NCBI GenBank assembly: GCA_017591395.1
Contig: WEDG01000417.1
Coordinates: forward strand, 44,304 to 108,303
Source of the DNA: Schistocephalus solidus
Lineage: Eukaryota; Platyhelminthes; Cestoda; Diphyllobothriidea; Diphyllobothriidae
Reading direction: 5' to 3'
Length of the DNA stretch: 64,000 nt
Part shown: positions 45,441-59,922 of the stretch, piece by piece
How positions within the stretch are numbered: the first letter of the stretch is position 1
How the letters are laid out: every line of letters starts with the position of its first letter
Position numbers and translations under genes: made by a program
The notes under the pieces: generated by a model
Databases searched by the model: none
What the model was told of the DNA's origin: nothing
The model's input: only the letters and a program-made list of their open reading frames with translations

Positions 45441-47690
45441 CCGACGAAGGCCCCAAGGTAAGAGGCCACCAGGTAAGTTAAATACTCTTTTATTTAATTT
45501 GCCTGCTCACTGTTTTGATTTCAGCAACCAAATAACCGAGAAACTGGAGGACCTGCATGCTCCAGCTGATAATGCTACCGTGGAGACACGATGGTGTCAA
45601 CTGCGAAATGTCATCCAGTCCACCGCCCTCGAAGTCCTCAAACGCGTACGCCGTCAACACCAGGACTGGTTTGACGACAATGACGCCGAAATCAGCAACT
45701 TACTCGCGGTGAAGAATGGACTACACAAAGCCTACATGGACCTTCGGACCGACGCCACCAAAGCAGCCCTCTTTAGATGCCGGCGCCTTCTACAGCAACG
45801 GCTGCGGGAGATGCAGGATGCTTGGATGATCCGAAAGGCTGAGGAAATCCCGGGGTATGCGGACCGCAATGAAATGAAAAACTTTTTCAAAGCCATCAAG
45901 GCCATCTACGGCCCGTGTATCAAAGGGGACCGCACCATTGCTCAGCTCTGAGGGCACAACACTGCTGACAGAGAAATCACAAATTCTAAAGCGCTGGGCC
46001 GAGCACTTCAGAAGTGTCCTTAATTGCTCATCAGCCATCTCCGATGCTGCCATTGACCGGCTCCCTCAAGAGGACACGAACAATGACCTGGATCTGCAGC
46101 CTTCCCTACCAGAAACCATCCGGGCCGTGCAGCAGGTTTCCAGCGGTAAAGCACCGGGATCCGACGCAATCACACCGGAAGTCTACAACCACGGTGGGCC
46201 ATGGCTGATGGCAGAAATCACATCAATCTTCCAGGAGATGTGGCGCCAAGGACAAGTTCCTCAGGATTTCAAAGACACGACCATCGTCCATCTCTACAAA
46301 CGGAAGGGGAACCGGAAACTCTGTGATAATCACAGAGGCATCTCGTTGCTCAACATCGCCGGGAAGATCTTCGCCCGTATCCTTCTCAATCGTCTGAACG
46401 GTCACCTAGAGTAGGGCCTGCTCCCGGAAAGCCAATGTGGCTTCAGCCGACACCGCGGAAAAACCGATAGGATCTTTTCTGCCCGCCAGCTACAAGAGAA
46501 GTGTCAGGAGATCCGAACTCACCTATACACTACCTTCGTGGACCTAACGAAAGCCTTTGACACGGTGAATCGTGACGGACTGTGGAAAGTCATGCAGAAA
46601 TTTGGTTGTCCTGAGCGGTTCACGCACATGGTGCGTCAGCTTCATGACGGGATGACGGCGTGCGTCACTGACAACGGGACGGTATCCGAAGCATTCGCAG
46701 TGACCAACGGAGTGAAGCAGGGCTGCGTACTGGCCCCCACCCTCTTCAGTCTCATGTTCTCGGCTATGCTGATGGACGCCTACCGTGATGAGCAGCCTGG
46801 TATCCGCATCACCTACAGAACTGACGGTCACCTTCTCAACAGTCGGCGTATGAAGGCTTCAACGCGCGTGTCTAAGACTACAGTCCATAACTTGCTCTTC
46901 ACGGACGACTGCGCCCTTAACACCGTGACGGAGGAGGACACGCAAAGGAGCATGGACCTCTTCGCCGAAGGCTGCGCCGATTTTGTATTAACAATCAGTA
47001 CAGCCAAAAGGGTCGTCATGCACCAGCCGCCACCCAGCGCGGAATACAATGCTCCTCGAATCAATGTCAACGGTGCTCAAATCAAAAACGTGGAGACCTT
47101 CGCTTATCTAGGAAGCACGCTGTCACGCAACACGAGAATCGATGACGAGGTTGCCCAACGGATCTTCAAAGCTTGTCGGGCCTTCGGCCGGCTGCAGGCC
47201 TCCATGTGGAATCGCCACGGTATTCACCTGAAAACTAAACTGAAGATGTACAAGGCCGTCGTCTTGACGAAACTCCTTTAGGGAGCAGAGACCTGGACCG
47301 TCTACTCGAACCAAGCCAGGAAGCTGAAGCACTTTCATCTCAGCTGCCTCCGCAGAATACTGAAGCTGAGATGGCAAGACAGGATCCCGGACACGGAAGT
47401 CCTGGAGCGGCCCAGAATCCTCAGCATCCATGCCATGCTGAGGCAAGTGCAACTGCGATGGAGCGGCCACCTGGTAAGAATGGACGACGAGCGACTACCC
47501 AAACGACTTTTCTACGGAGATGTCGCTACGGGTTCTCGCCGGCAGGGAGGTCAAAAACGACGCTACAAGGACACTTTGAAGAAATCGCTGAAGCAACTGC
47601 AAATCAACTCGGCGACCAGGGAGGACCTCGCCCAGGATTGACCGGCATGGAGAAGATCAGTGAAGACTGGTTCAGCAATCTATGAGGCCA
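45441..47690 (+). pseudogene. LINE copy 1 reverse transcriptase
   Basis: Continues from MRLRLKPRRRPQGKRPPGKL through DWFDDNDAEISNLL and VHLYKRKGNRKLCDNHRGIS (palm block), [28 protein letters not shown] (catalytic D), [20 protein letters not shown] and [10 protein letters not shown] (active site, FADD changed to FTDD), then [26 protein letters not shown] and [19 protein letters not shown]. Breaks: a frameshift near 45935, TAG at about 46412, TAG at 47279 and TGA at about 47639. Otherwise well preserved, suggesting a fairly young insertion. Confidence 0.9.
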
Positions 47691-47759
47691 ACCGGATCGC
47701 CGCCGCCAAGGCCAAAAGAGCGGCACGAAAGTCACCAGCGCCCCGGACCAACACCGCCA

Positions 47760-48581
47760 ATGCCCAGCCCCTGCCAACATGCCCGCGCTGTCAACGCATC
47801 TTCCGCGCGTGAATCGGCCTGGTTGGACATCTTCGGACGCAATGCACCAAAAATTCGACAAATCCAATTTCTACGTCAAATTCTGCCCACCATCCTTCTG
47901 ACTCCCCACCCTCACTCCTGGCATCAATTCCATTACTCCCACCATCATAGAGACCACATCCATCTACTCATCGCCTGTTATCCCCACCACCGCAACCACC
48001 ACCGCCTTCGCCTTCACTACCACCACCACCACCATCATCGATGGGTAATCTCTCCTAAGCTGTACTCAATGCGACCGCACATTCACCTCACGCATCGGCC
48101 TGGTCAGTCACTTGCGAATCCATCGTACAGAGACTGGTGAGCCAGTGCCTGGAGCACCAACACAGAGCAGAGATCATCGCCTCAACTGCCCTCACTGTCC
48201 TTGCGCATTCACTCATCTCATGGGCCTATTCGGTCAAATGCGCATCCATGACAGCAGAATTCACCACAATGCCGACAACACCGATACACCGTGCCCACCC
48301 TCCGCTCCTGCCATTCTTAGCGCCCCTGACACCCCCACTACCACGAATGACATCCCCCAGCCTCTACCGATTTCTCCTGCCCACACTGCGCACGCAACTT
48401 CAACTCACGCATCGGCCTGGTCGGTCACCTGCGAATCCATCGCACGGAGGCTGGTGAACCAGTGCCTGGGGCTCCGACATACAGTCGACGCGCCCGCCTT
48501 CACTGCCCTCACTGCTCCCGCACATTTACACACCGCATGGGCCTATTAGGACACATGCGCCTCCACGACAACCTCCGGTAA
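47760..48581 (+). pseudogene. LINE copy 1 C-terminal five-zinc-finger domain
   Basis: Five C2H2-type fingers of one pattern (CPxCxRxFxxRxGLxGHxRxH): TCPRCQRIFRA-stop-IGLVGHLR (about 47777), CTQCDRTFTSRIGLVSHLRI (48064), CPHCPCAFTHLMGLFGQMRI (48187), CPHCARNFNSRIGLVGHLRI (48378) and CPHCSRTFTHRMGLLGHMRL (48504), ending HDNLR-stop at 48579-48581. Finger 1 ends in C where the second histidine is expected (CCHC-like). Fingers pair up (2+3, 4+5) with the same linker TEAGEPVPGAPTYSRR. Frameshifts fall in the linker between fingers 1 and 2 and between 3 and 4. The role is presumably nucleic-acid binding. Confidence 0.85.
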
Positions 48582-48654
48582 ACCACCGGATGCTAAGCTT
48601 CATCAGCGCACAATACCTACACCAATACATCGACAACAACCTCACAATCACCAT

Positions 48655-49175
48655 TTACCAGAGTATATCACGGTTTCCTAGAAACCGTGGCTGGGAAGGC
48701 TGCCAATCTGACGCTTCCACCAGACCACGCCATCGGCTCAGTGTATGTGCTGTGTGTGTCGAGTGGCTGACCAGTGGAGTGGGAGTCAGACGGCGATGGC
48801 TCCTCCATACCCCTGAGTAAGTAAATCCTGGTGTGTGCGTTATGGGGGGCAGGTCGTGCTGTGGCGCGCGAAGACGGGTACGCCGATCCTTCAGCCAATG
48901 CGCCCACGCCCTCATCAGGCAACTGACCGGCTCAGACAGTGGTCTGATGGTGGTGGTGGGGGAGAGAGTGAGGTCGACAGCTCAGCGCATTTTCCTCACT
49001 ATAAACAATCTGACGCGCTTGAAACTATCACGGTGCGCTAAAAGCCGTGACTTGGAAAGTTTGCCAACTGACGGGATAACTCGGACCGCCTGGTCAGCCC
49101 AATTGTGTGTTTTGTGTGTAGTGGCTGACTGGCGGACTGAGAGTCAGGCTGCAATGGCTCCTTCTTAATGTGGCC
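48655..49175 (+). repeat. LINE copy 1 3' tandem units with conserved stem-loop
   Basis: The block TATCACGG-loop-CCGTG..TTGGAAGG, GCCAACTGAC.., GTGGCTGACTGGCGGACTGA and GAGTCAGGCTGCAATGGCTC occurs at about 48663-48810 and again at 49025-49175, a period near 362 nt. Each unit begins with a small hairpin (CACGG with CCGTG). The same paired units end copy 2. Confidence 0.75.
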
Positions 49176-49177
49176 TT

Positions 49178-49450
49178 TATGGCACTCCCACTCTGTGGGA
49201 TCCGAGCCAGGTGTGGTGGTACGCCCAGGGGCGGCTCTGGCCACGCCAGCCATCTGCACCATCTCCCATCTCCAGTCTTCTTGACTCTGTCTTGACAAAA
49301 GGCTCAGGTGGGGGAGGAGAGAGTGCGGTAGCTGCAGCGCAAGGCTACTATCACCTAAAACTAATTCACGCGCAAGTCACCGTCCCTGCACCACCTGGTG
49401 TGGAGCATACGGTGGACCTCGTCGAAATCGACGGTCGAACTGTCATCATC
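49178..49450 (-). repeat. Unclassified dispersed repeat R1, copy 1 (minus)
   Basis: Minus-strand copy of a non-coding repeat, joined directly to the LINE 3' end. Shared marks are GACCGTCGATTTCGACGAGG, GTCCACCGTATGCTCCAC, AGGGACGGTGACTTGCGCGT, GAATTAGTTTTAGGTGATAG and AGTCAAGAAGACTGGAGATG. Others are at 49968, 51130, 51546 and 62122. Confidence 0.75.
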
Positions 49451-49554
49451 CATATCCATAGTTTAGGTAAATTGCTTACGGTGGTTTTTAAGGTCGAGAC
49501 GCTTGAAAAAAACTATAGGACTCGGAAACAGGAACTTTCTAAAATGCTACAGAT

Positions 49555-49645
49555 GGCACTGCGTTAAACTCAAAGCGGGTTAGGGTTAAGGTCAAAGTTT
49601 GGGTTACGCTTAAGCTTAGAGCTAAGGGTTACGGTTAGAACACGG
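49555..49645 (+). repeat. GTTAGG-like degenerate array
   Basis: GCGTTAAACTCAAAGCGGGT, TAGGGTTAAGGTCAAAGTT and GGGTTACGGTTAGAACACGG. The CGTTAAACTC lead-in parallels CGCTAAACTCC at 23420. Confidence 0.45.
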
Positions 49646-49967
49646 AAACAGGTATCGTCCTGAAATTTAGCGTAACACCGTCTTTTATACTGAGGGTACC
49701 TATATCCGTGTCCAACCCGCAAACCGTAATAATTTCAGTACTTGCAAATAACCTAGTGGAAAGTATTTCAAGTGAATCCGTTTTTGAAGGAAGTAACATA
49801 TGCAGGCAGGATGCTTTATCAATTCAGTAAGTAAAACAAACCTGACTTTAGGAACATCTCCATATCTTTTCTGAATTATATTTTAAAAGGATATCACATT
49901 AATATCGCTTAGCAATGCTATGTTTACTATGTTTTTTTTTCATTAGAGAGTTATACTTCAATTTGCC

Positions 49968-50155
49968 GTCTCCCGTCTCCAGTCTTCTTGACTCTCTCTC
50001 TTGATACCGGGACCAGATGGGGGATTGGAACAGAGAGTGAGGTAGATGCAGTTCAAGTCTACTCTCATTATAATCCAGTGCCAGTCACCATTTCTGCCCC
50101 ACCCTGCTGTTGAGCATACGGGGAACATCTTCGGACTACGAAAGTCGAACTACGC
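49968..50155 (-). repeat. Repeat R1, copy 2 (minus, diverged)
   Basis: Carries AGTCAAGAAGACTGGAGACG and TACTCTCATTATAATCCAG-type sequence with GTCACCATTTCTGC; more decayed than the other copies. Confidence 0.55.
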
Positions 50156-50505
50156 TATGTTCCAACCAAATGCTCCCTACAAAATCTAAACCATCGAGGC
50201 TTTATTCAAATTGACAAACCAAAAGGCCTGATCCTTCCAACTGGCCGAAACAATTTCAGATGTTTCTTTGTATTTTAAATTAATCCAACCTATTGCACAC
50301 TTGTGACGAAACATATATCCACTTTCTAGAAATCCTATTATATGTTAACCATGCTTGTGTTTTTTTAAACAGTTTAGCTTCCAGATTAAAACAATGTCCA
50401 AACTTAATCCTTATTCCAAATTCTTACCCTTTACTTCTAAACAGAACTTATTAAAGAACGTTATACTTAACCCATACAGAGTGTTAAACATAGTATTCAA
50501 CTGAC

Positions 50506-50628
50506 CGCAAATTCTGGCGTTCCTGCCATATCTTGTAGAGTCTCATTGGCGGTGAGTTGCCTTGCCAGACCGAAATCAATTATTTTGATCCTTTTTGTCT
50601 CCATATCTTCAATCATTATGTTCTCGGG
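50506..50628 (-). CDS. Kinase exon C: PEN, DFG and start of activation segment
   Basis: This 123-nt exon (41 codons, starting in phase 0) supplies PENIMIEDMETKRIKIIDFG, then LARQLTANETLQDMAGTPEFA. It holds the metal-binding DFG aspartate and the GTPEF segment that follows the activation loop. The acceptor is GCTCTTTCAG and the donor GTCAGT. The loop carries no obvious extra phosphorylation cluster. The oddity is the 3' end. With the only usable GT donor the exon stops after GCG on a codon boundary, but the next exon starts with CC and needs one base carried over. Family conservation (EF-x-A-PE) predicts GCG G|CC CCA, so one G appears to be missing. The intron below is about 35.4 kb and that above about 9.2 kb. 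Confidence 0.9.
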
Positions 50629-51129
50629 CTGAAAGAGCACAGAATACGAACACTTTTTGAAGAAAAAGAAGAAGAATATGTAAACTAGTCAGGAAACCGT
50701 GCACAGTAGTGCTGCCTTGTATAACCTCTTCCCAACTGTTTCCCAGTCTTTCGTACTGAAAACACCCGAACAACAATAAGGCTGCCAAATTGCCTAGTAG
50801 GACCAAAACTAGTCCGAAAAATGCTAAACAAGCGCTTAATTAGATGTTATTAAAATCCCTGTGACGACTGCTATTTGAGGTAGTCTGCCACGAAGTACCC
50901 TTCACTACGTCTCACTTGGTTATCACAAATGCTAAAAGGTTAAGGCATTATTTTGGAGGGAGCTGATGGTGGAATCTACGCCTGTTCGACAGTTCCAAAA
51001 TAGAGCTGAGGAAAAAGGGGCTGCTTCAGTGGAAAGAAGAACGACCACGGTACTTTTTCAGGCAGCAGGCGCATTCGCAGAGCTGAAAAGCTGTGATCGG
51101 GCGTCAGAAGCCGAAGGAGTCAGTCGTGG
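50629..51129. other. Kinase intron (exon B to C), no gene seen
   Basis: Unassigned sequence just upstream of exon C. Confidence 0.5.
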
Positions 51130-51545
51130 GGACACACGTCAGTTCGACCGTCGTAGTCAAACGATGTCCACCGTATGCTGCACAGAAGGGTGGGACAGGG
51201 ACAGTGACTTGTGTTCAAATTAGTTTTAAGTGATAGCAGACTCGCACTGCATCTACAGCATTATCTATCTTCCCTTACCCGCCTGTGCCCGGTGTCAAGA
51301 CATTGTCGGAGAAGACTGGAGGCGGGGTCGGGCGCAGGTGAATTGTATTCCACCATAGCCATAAATGACAAAATTAGGCGATGCGGCATGACCCTGCACC
51401 TGCACGTGCCCAAGGTGAGCATGCACACAACCCACGTTCGGCATTTGTTATGGGACCGCAGCCCCAAAGAATAACGCCTGCCGCACCCTGATTTGGCCCT
51501 TGTGTTGGTCCATCGCATCTACCACGCGGCTCGTTTAGGGGGCAC
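51130..51545 (+). repeat. Repeat R1, copy 3 (plus)
   Basis: Runs from GACCGTCGTAGTCAAACGAT through GTCCACCGTATGCTGCACAG, AATTAGTTTTAAGTGATAGC, ACGTTCGGCATTTGTTATGG and AACGCCTGCCGCACCCTGAT to GGCTCGTTTAGGGGGCACA. It forms a direct tandem pair with copy 4 and contains an extra stretch of about 50 nt (51350-51400). Confidence 0.75.
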
Positions 51546-51905
51546 ATACGATAGTTTGACCGTCGATTTCGCCGATGTCCACCGTATGCTCCATGGAAGG
51601 GTGGTGCAGGGACGGTGACTTGCGCGTGAATTAGTTTTAAGTGATAGTAGCCTTGCGCTGCAGCTACCGCACTCTCTCCTCCTCCCCCACCTGAACCCGG
51701 TGTCATGACAGAGTCAAGAAGACCAGAGATGGGAGAGGGCGCAGGTGACTGGCGCGGCCGGAGCCGCGCCTGGGCGTGCCACCACTACCACGTTCGGCAT
51801 TCGTTATGGGAGCGCCACCCGAATAACGCCTGCCGTGCCGTGATATGGCCACCGTGTTGGTCCAACGCATCTATCACGTGGCCCGTTTAGGGGGCACAGG
51901 GGGCA
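51546..51905 (+). repeat. Repeat R1, copy 4 (plus)
   Basis: The clearest unit: ACGATAGTTTGACCGTCGAT at the start, TAGTTTTAAGTGATAGTAGC, AGAGTCAAGAAGACCAGAGA, CACGTTCGGCATTCGTTATG and GGCCCGTTTAGGGGGCACA at the end. About 360 nt, no ORF, no A/B boxes seen. Class unknown. Confidence 0.8.
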
Positions 51906-51970
51906 CATGGGGACAGACGCGTGCGGAGAGGGGACACATGGGGACACGCGTGCGGAGAGGCACGCGCACA
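51897..51970. repeat. Short GC-rich minisatellite
   Basis: Two to three units of about 30 nt around GGGGACACGCGTGCGGAGAG, at the end of R1 copy 4. Confidence 0.8.
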
Positions 51971-52668
51971 GCGCTGCGGTGACGCTACAAAATACTCACG
52001 CAGCCTGAAATGCCCTGAATGGGGCGTACAGGGTGAAGAGCGTGTCGTGGACGTGTGGGCATTTTTGGCTGACTAGGGGTAGAAAAGGGCGGGGCATATC
52101 GTGCCCCGAAATTCGCGACGGCTTATCGCACGCACAGGGCGCCATAAAAACCTCAATGGAATACAGAAGTCCCGTAAAAAAGTGCATTTTCGAACCCCAT
52201 CAGCTCAGCCGGGGGCACCGGAAATGAACAGTGGAGGTAATAAATCACGCCCAAATAATATGCTTCAGGAGGAAGAGGAGTAGGTACGACAAACCATTAC
52301 CTCACCTTATATAAACAGCGAAGGAAAAGGCTCCGCTCGATGGGCAGTACTTTATGGAAATTAGCAATACCTAGCATTTCGACTTGTATGTTCTTAATAC
52401 GGAAAAGAAATCGAGATTTCAGTCTTTAGGGAGGGTAGGAAAATTAACGTTGGTTGGCTACTAGACCACTGACTCTAATATCTCAGTTATAATTCAGCAA
52501 AAAATAGGTAAGAGAACAGTGTTGACCCGCTGAATGGTAAGGTTTGATAGAGCCGGTTAAAATCCATTAAGGAGGTGAGTGGAGATGCGCGTATGCTGGG
52601 GCAGAGATTAATTTGCGCTTTTGAAGGTGCCTAAATCGCACCCTACCGACGCGTTAAAACTGTTAAGT
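51971..52668. other. No gene seen
   Basis: GC-rich at first, then AT-rich up to the truncated start of LINE copy 2. Confidence 0.5.
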
Positions 52669-54600
52669 GACCACCAGGTAAGTTAAATACTCTTTTGTTA
52701 ATTTTACCTGCTCACTATTTTGATTTCAGCAACCAGATAACCCAGAAACTGGAGGACCTGCATACTCCAGATAATAACACCAACGTGGAGCCACGATGGT
52801 GTCAACTGCGAAATGTCATCCAGTTCACTGCCCTCGAAGTCCTCGGACGCGCACGCCGTCAACACCAGGACTGGTTTGACGACAACGACGCCGACATCAG
52901 CAACTTACTATCGGAGAAGAATCCACTACACAAAGCCTACATTGTCCTTCACAATAACGTCACCAAAGCAGTCTTCATCAGATGCCGCCGCCTTGTACAG
53001 CAACGGCTGCGCGAGATGTAGGACGCCTGGATGGCCCGAAAGGCTGAGGAAATACAGGGGTATGTGGACCGCAATGAAATGAAAAACTTCTTTAAAGCCA
53101 TCAAGGCCATCTACGGCCCCTGCATCAAAGGAACCGCACCGCCGCTCAGCTCTGCCGGCACAGCAATTTTGACAGAGGAACCGTAAATACTGAAGCGACC
53201 ATCATGCATCTCTACAAGCGGAAGGGGAACCGGCAACTCTGTGATAACCACAGAGGTATCTCGTTGCTCATCCTCGCCGGGAAGATATTTGCCCGTATCC
53301 TTCTTAATCGTCTGAACAGTCACCTACAACAGGTCCTGCTCCCGGAAAGCCAATGTGGCTTCCGACGATACCGCGGAACAATCAACGTGATCTTTGCACC
53401 CGCCAGTTATAAGAGAAGTGCCAGGGGATGCGAACCCACCTCTACACTACTTTCATGGATCTGAAGAAAGCCTTTGACACGGCGAATCGCGACAGACTGT
53501 GGAATGTCATGCAGAAATTCGGCTGTCCTGAGCGGTTCACGCTCATGCTGCGTTAGCCTTTTGACGGGATGACGGCGCGCGTCACTGAAAACGGGACGGT
53601 ATTCGAAGTATTCGCAGACCAACGGAGCGAAGCAGGACTGCGTACTGGCCCCCACTCTCTTCAGTCTCATGTTCTCTGCCATGCTGATGGACGCCTACCG
53701 TGATGAGTGACCTGGGATCCGTATAGCCTACAGAACTGATGGGCAATTTCTCAACAATTGGCGTATACATGCCCCAACGCACGTGTCTACGACTACAGTC
53801 CGTGACTTACTCTTCGCGGACAACTGCGCCCTTAACACCTTGACGGATGAGGACATGCAAAGGAGCATGGACCTCTTCGCCGAAGGCTGCGCCGATTTCG
53901 GATTAACAATCAGTACAGCCAAAACGGTTGTCATGCACCAGCAGCCACTCAGCGCGGAATACAATGCTCCTCGAATCAAAGTCAACGGTGATCAACTCAA
54001 AAATGTGGAAAAACTTTGCTTAGCTGGGAATAACGCTGTCACCTAACACGAGAATCAACGATAAGGTTGCCCAACAGATCTCCTGTAGGCCTCCATGTGG
54101 ATTCGCCACGGTATTCATCTGAACAGTAAACTGAAGATGTGCAAGGCCGTCGTCTTGACTATGTTCCTTTACAGAGCGGAGACCTGGACCGTATACTCGA
54201 GTCAAGCCAGGAAACCGAATCACTTCCATCTCAGCTGGCTCCGCAGAATACTGAAGCTGAGATGGCAAGACAGCATCCCAGACACGGAAGTTCTAGAGCG
54301 GACGGGAATCCTCAGCAGCCAAACCATGCTGAGGCAAGTGCAACTGTGATGGAGTGGCCACCTGGTAGAATGGAGGACGGGTGACTACCCAAATGACTTT
54401 TCTTCGTAGATGTCGCTACGGGTGATCGCCGACAGGAAGGGCAAAAACGACGCTACAAGGACACTTTGAAGAAATCGCTGAAGCAACTGCAAATCAACCC
54501 TGCGACCTGGGAAGACCTCGCCCAGGAAAGACCAGCATGGAGAAGATCCGTGAATACTGGTGCAGTCATCTATGAGGCTAACCTGATCGCCGCTGTTAAG
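52669..54600 (+). pseudogene. LINE copy 2 reverse transcriptase, decayed
   Basis: Recognisable blocks: DWFDDNDADISNLLSEKN, LYKRKGNRQLCDNHRGIS, MDLKKAFDTANRDRLWN, LLFADNCALNTLTDEDMQRS (active site FADD changed to FADN), [18 protein letters not shown] and WRRSVNTGAVIYEANLIAA. Many frameshifts and stops, plus the internal deletion near 53190, which removes the region before the palm. More diverged than copy 1. Confidence 0.88.
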
Positions 54601-54654
54601 GCCAAAAGGGCGGCTCACAAGTCACAAGCACCGCGGATCAACACCGCCAAGGTC

Positions 54655-55525
54655 CAAGCCCTGTCAACGTGCCCACGCGGACAACGCACATTCCGCGCGC
54701 GAATCGGCCTGTCGGACATCTTCGAACTCAATGCAACAACAATCCCACAACATCAACCTCTGGCACACCTGCCTCAGACCCCTCAAAGACGATCACCCCA
54801 ACCACTGATAAAAAGTTCATCGATGCCCCGCTGCCCACGATCACTAACACCATCCTCCCTCCTCCACTACCTGCGCCGATCACGGCGACGAACAGCACTT
54901 GCCCCACTCCCACCATCTCAGTAGCCACATCCGACTACCTGCCACCTGCTACCTCCAACACCACCACCTCCCCTAGTATCAGCGATTGGGACTCGGTACT
55001 AACCTGTCCTCATTGCGATCGCGCATTCACCTCACACATTGGCCTGGTCGGTCAATTGCGAATCCATAGCACAGAGAGTGGCAAACTAGTGCCTGGAGCA
55101 ACAAGGCACAGCATAGACCGCCGCCTACGATGCCCTCACTGACCACGCGCTTTGAATCATCGCATGGGCCCATTCGGTCATATGCGGATCCATGTTAGCG
55201 GAATCCACCGCGACGCGAACACATCTTGCGCACCCATCAACAATTCCCATATTCCTCCAATGAGCTCGACTACGAGTACCAGCAGCAGAGCCCCCCAGAC
55301 CCAGCACCTCCCGACCTATCTTGTACTCGTTGTCATGGCACATGCACGTCACGCATCGGCATGTTCAGTAACTTGTGAATCGATCGCACAGAGACCACCG
55401 AAGCAGTGCCAGGAGCACCTACATACACCCGCCGCACTCGACTCAACTGTCCGCACTACCCACGCACATTCACAAACCACATGGGCCTATAAAGTCACAT
55501 GCGTCTCCATAAGAACCTGCGGTAG
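54655..55525 (+). pseudogene. LINE copy 2 zinc-finger domain, decayed
   Basis: Finger 1 CPRGQRTFRARIGLSDIF (second Cys lost), then a P/T-rich linker, finger 2 CPHCDRAFTSHIGLVGQLRI (intact, about 55005), finger 3 CPH-stop-PRALNHRMGPFGHMRI, finger 4 CTRCHGTCTSRIGMFSNL, finger 5 CPHYPRTFTNHMGL-stop-SHMRL, ending HKNLR-stop. The order and pairing match copy 1, so the five-finger tail is ancestral to both copies. Confidence 0.82.
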
Positions 55526-55699
55526 AACATCGCCGGCTATGCCGTAACACTACCTCTCGCCTCATCAGTCTCTGCACCTCACATGCCCATACGCAGTACC
55601 ACATAAAAAACATGATCTCAGTCTGCATAGCTTATTAAGAGGCAAGCATGATCCTCGGCTCCCTCTCCATGTGGCTCCTCTGCTGCGTGTGTGATCTGA

Positions 55700-56235
55700 A
55701 CCTGAAAATATCACAGGGCGATAAACGCCGTGGGTCGGAAGGTTGCCAACTGAAAACTACATTCAGACCTCGCATTCAGTCCAATGTGTGTTGTTTGGAG
55801 TGGCTGACTGGTGGTCTGAGAGTCAGGCTGCGATGGCTCCTTCTTACCGTGACCTCTGGCTACCTCACACATATGAGAAGTGAACCTTTCAATTCCATGT
55901 TGTGTGAAATCCTGGTGCTTCGGTTTGGGGGCCAGGTCGTGTACGTAGTACGCGTAGACGAGGTCACCAGCAGCTGGGCCTACTTCCGCATCAGACAACT
56001 GACCGTCTCAAATGGTGGTCTGATTGTGGAGTGGGGGAGCGAATGAGGTCGGCGGCTCAGTTCATTTTTCTCACTATAAACAATCTGAGGCGCTTTAAAC
56101 TGTCACGCTGCGCTAAAAGCTGTGGTTTGGAAGGTTGCTAACTGACGGGATAACTCGGATCACGTGGTCAGCCCAGTGTGTGCTTTGTGTGAAGTGGCTG
56201 ACTGGCGGACTGAGAGTCAGGCTGCAATGGCATCA
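55700..56235 (+). repeat. LINE copy 2 3' tandem units
   Basis: Two units start at about 55707 (TATCACAGGGCGATAAACGC then CGTGGGTCGGAAGG) and 56101 (TGTCACGCTGCGCTAAAAGC then TGTGGTTTGGAAGG), period about 394 nt. Both run to GAGTCAGGCTGC(A/G)ATGG. The hairpin arms show paired changes relative to copy 1. Confidence 0.72.

Positions 56236-59922
<3,687 letters not shown>

Larger units (their letters stand above)
44170..49175 (+). mobile_element. APE-type non-LTR retrotransposon (LINE), copy 1, near full length
   Basis: Plus-strand LINE, GC-rich against its surroundings, antisense to the kinase gene. In order: a non-coding 5' part (about 44170-44655), an apurinic-type endonuclease (44656-45440), a reverse transcriptase (to about 47690), a proline/threonine-rich linker with five C2H2 zinc fingers (47760-48581) and a 3' region with duplicated units (48655-49175). 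The 5' boundary is set by the GC change only. The family is widespread in tapeworm genomes to my knowledge. I do not assign a Repbase clade with certainty, RTE-like being a possibility. Confidence 0.85.
52669..56235 (+). mobile_element. LINE copy 2, same family, 5' truncated
   Basis: Begins abruptly at CCACCAGGTAAGTTAAATAC, which in copy 1 is position 45467, after the endonuclease. The loss of the 5' end is typical of incomplete target-primed reverse transcription. RT, five decayed fingers and both 3' units follow. Sequence matching positions about 45993-46285 of copy 1 is deleted at about 53185-53200. Same orientation as copy 1. Confidence 0.9.

Noticed and set aside
51130..52140. GC-rich stretch as a CpG-island promoter
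   Set aside because: The GC content comes from R1 repeats and a GC-rich minisatellite, with no gene start nearby.
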